Assembly: GCA_963814985.1 (NCBI GenBank)
Contig: CAWFFV010000009.1
Coordinates: 172,025 to 236,024, forward strand
Length of the DNA stretch: 64,000 nt
Reading direction: 5' to 3'
Origin: CAWFFV01 sp963814985
GTDB taxonomy: Bacteria > Chloroflexota > Ktedonobacteria > Ktedonobacterales > Ktedonobacteraceae
This document shows positions 45,548-55,041 of the stretch, piece by piece (within the stretch, counting starts at the first letter, position 1; the number at the start of each line of letters is the position of its first letter). The position numbers were made by a program, and so were the translations under genes. The notes beneath the pieces were generated by a model. The model was not told the origin of the DNA. It was given only the letters and a program-made list of their open reading frames with translations, and searched no databases.

Positions 45548-45916
45548 ATGAAACTTGAAGTATGTAATAGAGACAGTCTCCCAACCGTTCAGCTCAACCC
45601 ACGTGATCTGAGATCACTTGCAAAGCTCCTTGAGGGCTATCTTGCGTATCTGCGGGGAGCGCTTGTTCTATCACGAAAATACGCAGCACAGATACTGGAA
45701 CTAGAAGCATTGCGTCAGCGTCTCATCAGTGTTCCACTTGAGACAAAAGAGACAAGGTTTATGCTTACCGTCTATGAGATTGAGGCACTTGATCGTGCTC
45801 TTGAGGGCTTCATGTGGTTATATCAGCGCAATAACCAACAATCACAAGTATACGATGCGGGTTTGCAGCAACTTGGTGAGTTTCGGCAAGAACTGTCTCG
45901 TATGCTCTCCTCTTAA
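45548..45916 (+). CDS. Helical hypothetical protein
   Basis: A 122-residue protein, nearly all alpha-helical, with Leu-rich heptad-like stretches (LRSLAKLLEGYLAYLRGALV and ILELEALRQRL). No known family is recognised. It starts 15 bases after the pseudo-receiver gene with an ACGAGG-type ribosome site, so it is probably its partner. Confidence 0.6.
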   Translation: MKLEVCNRDSLPTVQLNPRDLRSLAKLLEGYLAYLRGALVLSRKYAAQILELEALRQRLISVPLETKETRFMLTVYEIEALDRALEGFMWLYQRNNQQSQVYDAGLQQLGEFRQELSRMLSS

Positions 45917-46024
45917 ACTAAATATGGCACCTTGCTCGACATCCCCCCTTGCAAACGTGAAGAAAAACTGCTAGCATTCTGGTAAACTGAGAGATTCCTC
46001 AACTGACCAGGAAAGGAAAGAACC

Positions 46025-46678
46025 ATGAGTACGTATATTTTGCCCGATTTTTCATCTGCCGCCCTCATTACCATCGACATGCAACAAGATACCCTCGATG
46101 GTCAGCCCCTTGAAATTCCTGGAACGACAGCTCTTCTCCCAACACTGAAGGGCTTACTACACAGCTTTCGCGCAGCGAGAAAACCCATCATTCACCTCAT
46201 ACGGATCTACCAACCCGATGGATCAAATGTGGACCTGTGCCGAAGGGAACAGGTCGAGCAGGGAGCTCCCATGCTTCTTGCTGGTTCAAGTGGATGCGAG
46301 ATTGCTCCAGAACTTCTGCCAGATCAGAACTGTCGTCTTCATACACAACTCTTACTCACGGGACAAATCCAGCACGTTGGCCCCCGCGAGGTGGTTATTT
46401 ACAAACCACGCTGGGGAGCATTCTACCAAACGCCGTTAGAGACCTACTTGCGTGAGTCCGGCATTTCCACGATCATTTTCACTGGTTGTAACTTTCCCAA
46501 TTGTCCTCGGACCTCAATCTATGAAGCCAGTGAACGCGATTTTCGAGTCGTCGTGGTAGAAGATGCTCTTTCAGGAATCTACGAACGCGGAAAAGAAGAG
46601 CTTCGCGCCATCGGGATTACCATTGCTGAGGCAGAAGAAGTACGAGAGTCTCTAAGGAATCTCTTTGCCAGGCATTGA
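46025..46678 (+). CDS. Isochorismatase-family cysteine hydrolase
   Basis: A 217-residue hydrolase with the family triad visible: Asp18 (ALITIDMQQD), Lys127 (VIYKPRWGAF) and Cys160 (GCNFPNCPRTSIYEA), plus the conserved cis-peptide region before the Cys loop. Members hydrolyse isochorismate, nicotinamide, ureidoacrylate or similar amides; the substrate is unknown. GGAAAGGAAAG precedes the ATG. A family-2 palindrome follows the stop and probably ends transcription. Confidence 0.85.
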   Translation: MSTYILPDFSSAALITIDMQQDTLDGQPLEIPGTTALLPTLKGLLHSFRAARKPIIHLIRIYQPDGSNVDLCRREQVEQGAPMLLAGSSGCEIAPELLPDQNCRLHTQLLLTGQIQHVGPREVVIYKPRWGAFYQTPLETYLRESGISTIIFTGCNFPNCPRTSIYEASERDFRVVVVEDALSGIYERGKEELRAIGITIAEAEEVRESLRNLFARH

Positions 46679-46683
46679 TCCAA

Positions 46684-46757
46684 AAGGTAGGGGCGCGGTT
46701 TACAAGCCCGTATTAATGTTAATGTCGACACGGGCTTGTAAACCGCGCCCCTACCTT
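46684..46757. repeat. Family-2 palindromic repeat, perfect 28-bp arms
   Basis: The left arm 46684-46711 (starting AAGGTAGGGGCGCGG) is perfectly complementary to 46730-46757. The 18-base loop lacks the tandem units seen in the 15.1-kb copy. It lies between two convergent genes and can act as a bidirectional transcription stop. Confidence 0.85.
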
Positions 46758-46786
46758 GACATTCTCTCTGAAGATCAAGGATACCT

Positions 46787-47260
46787 CTATTGCGTCAACT
46801 CCTTGACAATACGCTGGACGCGGGCACCTTCGGCACGCCCTTTTGTCTCTTTGACAGCAAGTGGCATCACACGTTTGAACTCTTTACCATGTTGAGCAAT
46901 CAAACTGGAGACAATAGCATGTATATCTTCATCGCCGAGTTGTGAACCTTGCAAGTACGTCTGGAGAATATCCAGCTCGCGCTGCTCTTTTTCTACCAGG
47001 TCAGTGCGTCCCCCTTGCTTATACAGGGGAATAGCCTGACTGCGCTTTTTTACTTCTTGCTCCAGAACCTTCAAGCAGTCAGCTTCAGTAAGCGCTAACC
47101 CAAATTCGGCATTCTTGCGATCAGTACGCGCTACTTCGAGATTATGGATAGCTCCCAGCGCCATACGCAAGGTATCGAGTTTGACTTGATCGCGGGTACG
47201 TTGTGCATCCTGAATATCTTTTCGTAACTGTTGCTCTATCGGAAATTCTTGACGAGTCAT
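46787..47260 (-). CDS. GatB/YqeY domain-containing protein
   Basis: A 157-residue free-standing YqeY-type protein, related to the tRNA-binding tail of the amidotransferase GatB. It shows RTDRKNAEFG, LEQEVKKRSQAIPLY, LQTYLQGSQLGDEDI and a C-terminal GRAEGARVQRIVKEL segment. The role in bacteria is unclear, possibly tRNA-linked. ATG 47260 is chosen (GAGGAG 11 bases upstream); the frame opens at 47278. Confidence 0.85.
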   Translation of the reverse strand: MTRQEFPIEQQLRKDIQDAQRTRDQVKLDTLRMALGAIHNLEVARTDRKNAEFGLALTEADCLKVLEQEVKKRSQAIPLYKQGGRTDLVEKEQRELDILQTYLQGSQLGDEDIHAIVSSLIAQHGKEFKRVMPLAVKETKGRAEGARVQRIVKELTQ

Positions 47261-47325
47261 AAAAATTTTTCTCCTCACGCACTATTGAGACCGTTTGTGC
47301 CTCCCAGTATACTACGCAAGGCAAG

Positions 47326-47365
47326 AAAAAACACCGGGCTAAGCAAGAACTTTGCTCAGTCCGGT
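47326..47365 (-). terminator. Terminator of first S53 protease gene
   Basis: On the minus strand ACCGG...GAGCAAAG...CTTGCTT...CCGGT folds into a long stem followed by six T (complement of 47326-47331). It lies 56 bases past the stop at 47421. Confidence 0.7.
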
Positions 47366-47420
47366 GATTGAATGCTTTAACGCGCCGACAGTTAAAGAAG
47401 GTGTATCGATAAAGGTTTCG

Positions 47421-49939
47421 TTAGCTTACGTTTACATCATCAAAGAGCGTGTAGGTAGGATCGCCAGGATTGTTGTCGTCGTGGCTAGTCAAGGTCAGGG
47501 TATAGGAATGACCTGCCGTCACGCTGACTGATACCTGCACCCATGTTGCATCAGTATTGCAGGTTCTGGCAAGAATGGTCTTGGCTCTTCCCCCGGTCGT
47601 GTTGTCCTTGAGTGTCGCCGTTGCCCAGTCATAGGTCACGGTGTCCTGGCAATTCACTTGATACCAGAAGCTCAATGTTGTAGAGCCGCTAGGCGCTGTG
47701 AAGGTCTGCTTGAGCGAGCTATTCCCATTAGTAGGTGAAGTACCTCCCGCCTGAGCGGAGAAGTTACCCGAACGCGCAGTACTGCTGATCGAGGTCGTGC
47801 CAGACGTAGTCCAGCCGGTGAAGTCTCCTGTCTCGAAGCCGCCATTGGTGATAGCGCCTCCGCCACTGGATGAGCCAACGGTGACCGTGACAGATGTACT
47901 GTGGGAGGCAGCTACCTTCGGTTCCCGTCACAGTCACCGTATAGGTGCCTGTCGCGACCGACGAACCAACTGTAACCGTGAGTGTTGCGGTACTGCCCGC
48001 TGTCACTGAGGTCGAGCTTAGCGATGCAGTCGGACCCGCAGGTGAAACACTTGTGGAGAGGCTCACAGTGCCTGCTGAGCCGCTGGTCACCGCTGTGCTG
48101 ATTGTGGAAGTGTTGCTGCTACCTGGAGCGATCGTCAGGCTGGTAGGATTGGCACCGATTGAAAAATCATTCGTTCCACCGGTACTGCCAGCAAGGTCGC
48201 GAGCAATATTCCACGCATCAGGAGTTCCAATACCACTGGCAAGATCATAACCCGTGCCTGCCGCGTAAAACAGGTTATTGCCAGCAGTGATATCATGATA
48301 GGCTGGAAACGATTGCGTAGTATTGTAGAGAGAATAGAGCTTGGCGCTAGCGCTGCCCAACACAGGCTTGCCCTGTCCCGCCAGGTACTCATTGGTATCT
48401 ATCGCAAGACCTGCCCATAACGGTGCCAGCTGCGCTTGTACCACCTACAGAGATCCATCCCGAGGATGGGCACTGTGCTGCAGATGCGGTACAAAAGACG
48501 GAATAGCCACTGGCGGGGTCAGCATCTGCCGAAACGTCTGGTACTGTTCGCTTGCCACTACCAAGGGTAATTCCGGCGTTACTCTGATAGGCTGGTTCGG
48601 CAAAGAAGGAACTGATACCACCACCACCACCAGCCCCCATAGGGCTGCGCTGCGTGTCGTTGGGATTACTCCATACCGACTCACTACCATAGGTACCACC
48701 AGTCCCTACCTGGAGATTTGTACCACCGACACCAATAACGTTGGGATCGCCTGATGGAGAATCGACGGCCAGATTGCTATCATTGCAGTCATAGGCACCG
48801 GAGTCACCAGCGGCTGAAAAGACGGCTTGACCTTGTGCAGCACCTTGCGCAAAGATGTTGTCCAGCGCTTGTAACTCTGCGTTACCAGAAACAGATTCAC
48901 ATTCGCCCCAACTGCTACTGGTCACTTTAGCAACATTGTCAGTAACGATCTTATTATAGGTATCGTTGACACCCTGAGTGCTATTGGGTCCAATATAAAT
49001 CTTCTGGGTTGCATTTGGAGCAATGGCCGAAACCACTTCCATATCCAGTTCGACTTCAATGGCATCGCCACCAGCCGTATTGGTCGCGCCATCCACCAGG
49101 ACGTTTGAGTATTTGGCCGAACCAAGACCGTAGTTACTGAGGTACTTATTTACATCAGAGGGAGTATAGCCATCCAACTCAAAGATGGCCACCGTCTGAC
49201 CCGTACCATCACCACCACCGCTGATCAATGAGTTGGCGTCATAGGCTGTTCGCAGTTCGCTTGGTGTGAAACCACCTCCAGGACCAGTATGGGGTGCAGC
49301 ACTCCGCTTCGCCTGATCGAGGCCTAAGGGATGATATTGGGCGGCATTATCCAGACCACCAATATTGAGAACCATCCCCGCCAGTGTTGCCGGAACCGAA
49401 GGTTCACTCATCGGAGCATACACTGTCCGTGTACCAAGGGCATAATCAGCGATATTCACATTAAAAGCATGCTGAGCATTTGTTACTGAACCAGAGGCAT
49501 CAATAAACAGGCGGTTGGGTGAGATTGCTCCCACATGTAAGCCCTGGCTCTGTAAGTAAGCAACAACTGCATCTATCGTTGCCTGATCAGCGCCGAAGCG
49601 ATCGGCAAACTCTTGAGGGGTAATGTAATGATGATACTCTAACGATTGTGGGTTATTCTGATCGGCAAGAAGTTGGTTGAGAGCACTACGGTTACGTAAA
49701 TTCAGTGCCACAGAGAGCTGAAGAGTAGTATCGCCCGCGGTGGCATGCATAGGAGAACTTTTTTGTAGAACAGAGGCAAGATGTCCAGGTAGGACAGACC
49801 AATTCCCAACTGGTGATGCCGCATGGCTAGCAGACCGAAACAACATTTGCGCAACCGCTAGGAGAGCGATCGCCAGAATAACCGTAATCACAATAAAACG
49901 CGTAGACCATTTTTTACGTATGATACGTTCCACTTGCAC
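47421..49939 (-). pseudogene. S53 (kumamolisin-type) protease A with extra C-terminal domains, frameshifted
   Basis: This is a secreted serine-carboxyl (acid) protease. The frame from ATG 49939 has a signal anchor, the pro-kumamolisin domain (YITPQEFADRFG) and the catalytic domain with Glu/Asp in EVELDMEV and GDSG. It breaks just after GGTSAA at about 48426 (one extra G), continues as PLWAGLAIDTNEYL, and breaks again near 47911 (one extra T). Unlike its three neighbours it extends past the protease into an Ig-like, Ser/Thr-rich domain (about 48150-47890) and a carbohydrate-binding-like module (GGFETGDFTGW to YTLFDDVNVS). If the indels are real it is inactive. Confidence 0.8.
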
Positions 49940-49986
49940 CTCTGAAAAGGAGAAATTGGCACAGAGTCACAGAAAACTCCTAGAAC

Positions 49987-50009
49987 CACGGAAACCCCTT
50001 CTTTCCGTG
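49987..50009 (-). promoter_or_regulatory. Conserved leader hairpin of protease A
   Basis: CACGGAAA (49987-49994) pairs with TTTCCGTG (50002-50009) about 55 bases upstream of the start codon. The same hairpin and the flanking sequence (GTGACTCTGTGCCAAT on the minus strand) occur before all four proteases. The 49940-50569 gap otherwise holds the family-1 repeat and the terminator of gene B. Confidence 0.6.
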
Positions 50010-50154
50010 TTGTGCAGGACAGTGGTTTCAGATGAGACATCACCTTTGAGATAATTTAATCTCAATCTATCTGTTTCTAACTTTTTTAATCATTGTCTCA
50101 TCACATGTACCCATTGTACTGCTAACAACTTAAATCACCCTTGTTTTTGGATTT

Positions 50155-50331
50155 AGTAATTATTCAGGTCTCCCCACCACCTGCGGTGGCTCGCTCTTGT
50201 CTTGTGTGGATAGTGTCGGCTGTGGTGGAGGTTACGTCGCATCCTCCATCACAGCCGACACTATCCACACAAAACGGCCTGTGAAGCGCCCTGGCACTGA
50301 GAAATCAGAAAAAATACCTTGAAGAGTTACT
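50155..50331. repeat. Family-1 palindromic repeat, copy upstream of protease A
   Basis: Ends AGTAATTATTCAGGTC and AGAGTTACT; CCACC-TGC-GGTGG; a perfect 23-bp stem (50202-50224 with 50250-50272) around a 25-base centre; then GCGCCCTGGCACTGAGAAATCAGAAAAA. The third hairpin is weaker than in other copies. The central 25 bases match the reverse complement of the 52.6-kb copy better than its direct strand. Confidence 0.9.
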
Positions 50332-50460
50332 GAATTCGGCTTTCCGTAAGGGTGCAAAAATATGCTCGTAGAGTGCAAAAGGAGGGAATTTGGGAGCTTA
50401 CATACACAATAGCTTAGATAAGACCATATTACCATTACATAAGAATACAGGACAAAAGTA

Positions 50461-50491
50461 CAGGGCTGAGTGAAGTTCTTACCCAGCCCTG
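50461..50491 (-). terminator. Terminator of protease B
   Basis: CAGGGCTG (50461-50468) pairs with CAGCCCTG (50484-50491); on the minus strand it is followed by TACTTTTGT. It lies about 80 bases past the stop at 50570 and is repeated, nearly identical, after protease C. Confidence 0.65.
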
Positions 50492-50569
50492 CGCTTGAAT
50501 ACTTTACCGCAACGTCATGAATTTAGTGTTGCACACGACGTCATCTAGAAAGAAATTCGTGGCAATCAA

Positions 50570-52324
50570 CTAACTGGCAAGATCACGGGCGATATTCCAG
50601 GCATCAGGCGTCCCAATACCTGTAGCAAGGTCATAGCCCGTTTTTGCTGCATAGTGCAAGTTATTGCCCGTAGTGACATCATGAAAAGCTGAGAATGTCT
50701 GTGCAGCACTGAACAGGGTATAGAGTTGCGTGTTAGCGGTACCCAGCGCTGGCTTGCCCTGTCCCACCAGGAATTCATTGGTATCCAGTGCAATACTTGC
50801 CCACAATGGAGCCGCTGCGCTCGTGCCACCGACAGCGATCCACCCAGAGGCTGGACACTGTGCAGCTGTCGCCGTACAGAAGACAGAGTAGCCTGTAGCA
50901 GGATCTGCATCTGCCGAAACATCTGGCACTGTTCGTTTAGTCTTGCCAAGAGTGATCTTGGCACTCTTCTGATAGGCCGGTTCTGCAAAGAGCTTGCTGA
51001 TACCGCCGCCGCCGCCAGCACCTTTGGGGCTGCGCTGCGTATCCTGGGGATTACCCCAGACTGACTCGCTACCATAGGTCCCATCGGCTGCTACCTGGAG
51101 AGTTGTACCACCAACACCAACAACGTTGGGATCATCGGCTGGTGAGTCCACTGCGAGTCTGCCATTATTGCAATCATAGGCGCCAGAGTCACCAGAAGCT
51201 GCAAAGAAGGCCTGACCCTGTGCAGCACCTTGCGCAAAGATGTTGTCAAGTGCTTGTAACTCCGAGTTACCGGAAGCAGATTCACATTCACCCCAGCTGG
51301 TACTGGTCACTTTAGCAACATCGTCAGTAACGATCTGATTATAGGTATCGTTGACACCTTGAGTGCTGTTGGGTCCAATATAAATCTTCTGGGTTGCATT
51401 TGGAGCAATAGCCGAAACTACTTCCATATCCAGTTCGACTTCGATGGCTCCTGCACCTGCGGTGTTGGTCGCGCCATCCACCAGGACGTTTGAGTAATTG
51501 GGCGCTCCCAGATTGTAGTTACTCAGGTAGGTATTGATATCAGAGGGGTTATAGCCATCTAACTCGAAGATGGCGACCGTCTGACCTGTGCCATCGCCAC
51601 CGCCGCTGATCAATGAGTTAGCATCATAGGCTGTTCGCAGCTCACTCGGCGTGAAACCACCCCCAGGGCCAGTATGGGGTGCGGCACTCTGCTTCGCCTG
51701 ATCGAGGCCTAAGGGATGATATTGGGCAACATTGTCCAGACCACCAACATTGAGAACCATCCCCGCCAGTGATGCCGGAACCGAAGGTTCACTCATCGGA
51801 GCATACACTGTCCGTGTACCAAGGGCATAATCAGCGATATTCACATTAAAAGCATGCTGCGCATTTGTTACTGAACCAGAGGCATCAATAAACAGGTGAT
51901 TGGGTGAGATTGCTCCCACATGTAAGCCCTGGTTCTGTAAGTAAGCAACAACTGCATCTATCGTTGCCTGATCAGCGCCGAAGCGATCGGCAAACTCTTG
52001 AGGGGTAATGTACTGATGATACTCCAGCGATTGTGGGTTATTCTGATCGGCAAGAAGTTGGTTGAGGGCACTACGATTGCGCAAATTCAGTGCCACAGAG
52101 AGCTGAAGGGTGTCATTGCTAGCTGCGGCATGCATAGGAGAGCTATTTTGTAGAGCAGAGGCAAGATGTCCAGGTAGGACAGACCAATTCCCAACTGGTG
52201 ATGCCGCATGGCTAGCAGACCGAAACAACATTTGCGCAACCGCTAATAGAGCGATTGCCAGAATAACCGTAATCACAATAAAACGCGTAGACCATTTTTT
52301 ACGTATGATACGTTCCACTTGCAC
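50570..52324 (-). CDS. S53 (kumamolisin-type) acid protease B
   Basis: An intact 584-residue secreted sedolisin-family protease. The N-terminal hydrophobic segment (about 13-33) acts as signal or anchor, then a pro-kumamolisin domain (about 48-190) and the catalytic domain (about 220-584). Catalytic residues are Glu295 and Asp299 (EVELD), oxyanion Asp379 (ASGDSG) and Ser502 (GGTSAAAP); DVSADADPATGY is near the substrate site. Such enzymes digest protein at low pH. The N-terminal part is almost identical to gene A, the middle part to gene C, suggesting gene conversion. It ends at its catalytic domain. Confidence 0.92.
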   Translation of the reverse strand: MQVERIIRKKWSTRFIVITVILAIALLAVAQMLFRSASHAASPVGNWSVLPGHLASALQNSSPMHAAASNDTLQLSVALNLRNRSALNQLLADQNNPQSLEYHQYITPQEFADRFGADQATIDAVVAYLQNQGLHVGAISPNHLFIDASGSVTNAQHAFNVNIADYALGTRTVYAPMSEPSVPASLAGMVLNVGGLDNVAQYHPLGLDQAKQSAAPHTGPGGGFTPSELRTAYDANSLISGGGDGTGQTVAIFELDGYNPSDINTYLSNYNLGAPNYSNVLVDGATNTAGAGAIEVELDMEVVSAIAPNATQKIYIGPNSTQGVNDTYNQIVTDDVAKVTSTSWGECESASGNSELQALDNIFAQGAAQGQAFFAASGDSGAYDCNNGRLAVDSPADDPNVVGVGGTTLQVAADGTYGSESVWGNPQDTQRSPKGAGGGGGISKLFAEPAYQKSAKITLGKTKRTVPDVSADADPATGYSVFCTATAAQCPASGWIAVGGTSAAAPLWASIALDTNEFLVGQGKPALGTANTQLYTLFSAAQTFSAFHDVTTGNNLHYAAKTGYDLATGIGTPDAWNIARDLAS

Positions 52325-52371
52325 CTCTGAAAAGGAGAAATTGGCACAGAGTCACAGAAAACTCCTAGAAC

Positions 52372-52394
52372 CACGGAAACCCCTTCTTTCCGTG
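52372..52394 (-). promoter_or_regulatory. Conserved leader hairpin of protease B
   Basis: CACGGAAA (52372-52379) pairs with TTTCCGTG (52387-52394), identical to the hairpin before protease A. The sequence around it is nearly identical between the two genes for more than 200 bases. Confidence 0.6.
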
Positions 52395-52539
52395 TTGTGC
52401 AGGACAGTGGTTTCAGATGAGACATCACCTTTGAGACAATTTAATCTCAATCTATCTGTTTCTAACTTTTTTAATCATTGTCTCATCACATGTACCCATT
52501 GTACTGCTAACAACTTAAATCACCCTTTTTTTTGGATTT

Positions 52540-52717
52540 AGTAATTATTTCAGGTCTCCTCACCACCTGCGGTGGCTCGCTCTTGTCTTGTGTGGATAGT
52601 GTCGGCTGTGATGGAGGATGCGACGTAATCTCCATCACAGCCGACACTATCCACACAAAACGGGCTGCGAAGCGCCCTGGCACTGAGAAATCAGAAAAAA
52701 GATCTTGAAGAGTTACT
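52540..52717. repeat. Family-1 palindromic repeat, copy upstream of protease B
   Basis: Same layout as the copy at 50155: ends AGTAATTATTTCAGGTC and AGAGTTACT, the CCACC hairpin, and a 23-bp perfect stem (52588-52610 with 52636-52658). The central 25 bases (52611-52635) match the reverse complement of 50225-50249 at 23 positions but its direct strand at only about 17. Confidence 0.9.
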
Positions 52718-52850
52718 GGGTTTGGCCTTCCGTAAGAGAAAAAAATTTGCTCGTAGAGTGCAAAAGGAGGAAATTTGGGATCTTACATACACAATAGCTT
52801 AGATAAGATAAGATCATATTACGCTTACATAAGAATACAGGGCAAAAGTA

Positions 52851-52881
52851 CAGGGCTGAGTGAAGTTCTTACCCAGCCCTG
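52851..52881 (-). terminator. Terminator of protease C
   Basis: CAGGGCTG (52851-52858) pairs with CAGCCCTG (52874-52881), followed on the minus strand by TACTTTTGC. It is the duplicate of the terminator after protease B. Nothing else is seen in the 52325-52959 gap beyond the leader hairpin and the palindromic repeat. Confidence 0.65.
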
Positions 52882-52959
52882 TGCTTGAATACTTTACCGC
52901 AACGTCATGAGTTTAGTATTACACACGACGTCATCTAGAAAGAAATTCGTGGCAATCAA

Positions 52960-54708
52960 CTAACTGGCAAGATCACGAGCGATATTCCACGCATCAGGAG
53001 TCCCAACGCCAGTGGCAAGATCATAGCCCGGACCTGCTGAAAAATTCAGGTTATTGCCAGTGGTGACGTCATGATAAGCCGGGAACGTTTGTGCCGCGCT
53101 AAAAAGGGTATAGATCTGTGCGTCAGCATTACCCAGCACAGGCTTGCCCTGTGCTGCCAGGAACTCATTGGTATCCAACGCAATGCCTGCCCACAGTGGT
53201 GCAGCCGCGCTTGTGCCGCCTATAGAGAGCCACCCTGTGGCTGGACACTGTGCTGCAACTGCTGTACAAAAGACGGAATAGCCTGTAGCGGGGTCAGCAT
53301 CTGCCGAAACATCCGGCACTGTCCGATTGCCATTGCCAAGGGTAATTCCGGCATTGCTCTGATCGTTTGGTTCGGCAAAGAATGTGCTCACACCACCACC
53401 ACCACCAGCCCCATTGGGACTGCGCTGCGTATCGTTGGGATTACTCCAGGCAGACTCGCTTCCATAGGTACCGTCCGCCGCCAGTTGAAGATTTGTGCCA
53501 CCTACACCGACAACATTGGGATCATCTGCCGGCGAGTCAACGGCCAGATTATTATCATTACAATCAAATGCACCAGAATCGCCAGAGGCCGCAAAGAAGG
53601 CCTGACCCTGCGCGGCACCTTGCGCAAAGATGTTATTAAGTGCTTGTAGCTCCCCATTGCCAGAAGCGGCTTCACATTGACCCCAACTGGTACTGGTCAC
53701 ATTGGCAACATTGTCAGTGACGATCTGATTATAGGTATCATTGACACCTTGAGTGCTGTTGGGTCCAATATAAATCTTCTGGGTTGCTCCTGGTGCAAGG
53801 GCTGAAACCACTTCCATATCCAGTTCGACTTCGATAGCGCCTGAACCTGCCGTATTGGTCGCACCATCCACCAACACGTTTGAGTAATTGGGTGCTCCCA
53901 GATTGTAGTTACTCAGGTAGGTATTGATATCAGAGGGGTTATAGCCATCTAACTCGAAGATGGCGACCGTCTGACCTGTGCCATCGCCACCATTACTGAT
54001 CAACGAGTTGGCATCATAGACCGTTCGCAGGTCGTTGGGGGTGAAACCGCCTCCGGGGCCAGCATGGGCTATGGCGCTACGCTTCGCCTGATTTAGACCT
54101 AATGGGTGATATTGGGTCGCATCATCCAGACCACCAACATTGAGAATCATCCCCGCCATCGATGCTGGAACAGAAGGGGCGTTCATCGGAGCATACACAG
54201 TCCGCGTGCCAAGAGCATAGTCAGCGATATTGACATTAAAAGCGCGCTGAGCGTTTGCCACTGAACCCGATGCATCAATAAACAGATGGTTAGGTGAAAT
54301 GGACTGCATTTGTAAGCCCTGGCTCTGTAAGTAGGCAACCGTTGCATCTATCGTTGCCTGGTCAGCTCCGAAACGATCGGCAAATTCCTGAGGAGTAATA
54401 TACTGATGGTATTCTGGCGACTGTGGGTCGTTCTGGTCAGCAAGAAGCTGATTGAGAGCACTACGATTGCGCAAATTCAGTGCCACAGAGAGCTGAAGGG
54501 TGTCATTGCTAGCTGCGGCATGCATAGGAGAGCTATTTTGCAGAGCAGGGACAAGATCTCCATAAAAAGTATACCGGCTGGCTGCAGCATGGGTAGCCGA
54601 TATGTGATACAGAGACGACGCAGTCACCAGGAGAGCGATCACCAGGACGACGGCAGTAATAGCACTACTAACAATCCATTTTTTACGTGTGGTACGTTTC
54701 ACTGGCAC
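52960..54708 (-). CDS. S53 (kumamolisin-type) acid protease C
   Basis: An intact 582-residue paralogue of protease B with the same domain order: signal or anchor segment (about 12-35), pro-domain, catalytic domain. Glu293 and Asp297, Asp377 (ASGDSG) and Ser500 (GGTSAAAP) are kept. The signal region (MPVKRTTRKKWIVSS) differs from A and B and resembles D, while the mature middle part is close to B. It should be secreted and active at acid pH. GAGGTGCC precedes the ATG on the minus strand. Confidence 0.92.
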   Translation of the reverse strand: MPVKRTTRKKWIVSSAITAVVLVIALLVTASSLYHISATHAAASRYTFYGDLVPALQNSSPMHAAASNDTLQLSVALNLRNRSALNQLLADQNDPQSPEYHQYITPQEFADRFGADQATIDATVAYLQSQGLQMQSISPNHLFIDASGSVANAQRAFNVNIADYALGTRTVYAPMNAPSVPASMAGMILNVGGLDDATQYHPLGLNQAKRSAIAHAGPGGGFTPNDLRTVYDANSLISNGGDGTGQTVAIFELDGYNPSDINTYLSNYNLGAPNYSNVLVDGATNTAGSGAIEVELDMEVVSALAPGATQKIYIGPNSTQGVNDTYNQIVTDNVANVTSTSWGQCEAASGNGELQALNNIFAQGAAQGQAFFAASGDSGAFDCNDNNLAVDSPADDPNVVGVGGTNLQLAADGTYGSESAWSNPNDTQRSPNGAGGGGGVSTFFAEPNDQSNAGITLGNGNRTVPDVSADADPATGYSVFCTAVAAQCPATGWLSIGGTSAAAPLWAGIALDTNEFLAAQGKPVLGNADAQIYTLFSAAQTFPAYHDVTTGNNLNFSAGPGYDLATGVGTPDAWNIARDLAS

Positions 54709-54753
54709 CTCTTAAAGGAAGATTGGCACAGAGTCACAAAGAACTCTTGGCAT

Positions 54754-54776
54754 CGCGGAAACTCCCATTTTCCGCG
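54754..54776 (-). promoter_or_regulatory. Conserved leader hairpin of protease C with compensatory change
   Basis: CGCGGAAA (54754-54761) pairs with TTTCCGCG (54769-54776). Compared with A and B both sides of the second base pair changed together (A-T to G-C), which supports a functional RNA or DNA structure. Confidence 0.6.
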
Positions 54777-55041
54777 CTGTGCAGAACGGCTGGCTATTTC
54801 TGATGAGGAACCTTCATTTAGATAAATTCCTCTTAATTGTTTCATAACGGTTCTTTGAGTTCTTTTTTACCCATTTATGACTATTTTCTCATCAAAATAT
54901 ATCATTGTGGAGCTTACAATTACATTACTTTTTGGATCAAGCATTCCGTACGGTGAAAAACGAACACAGAACAGAGTGATTGGTGTTCAAAACAGAATAA
55001 CTTAGAGAAATATTGTTATCATTACATAAGCATATGATAAG

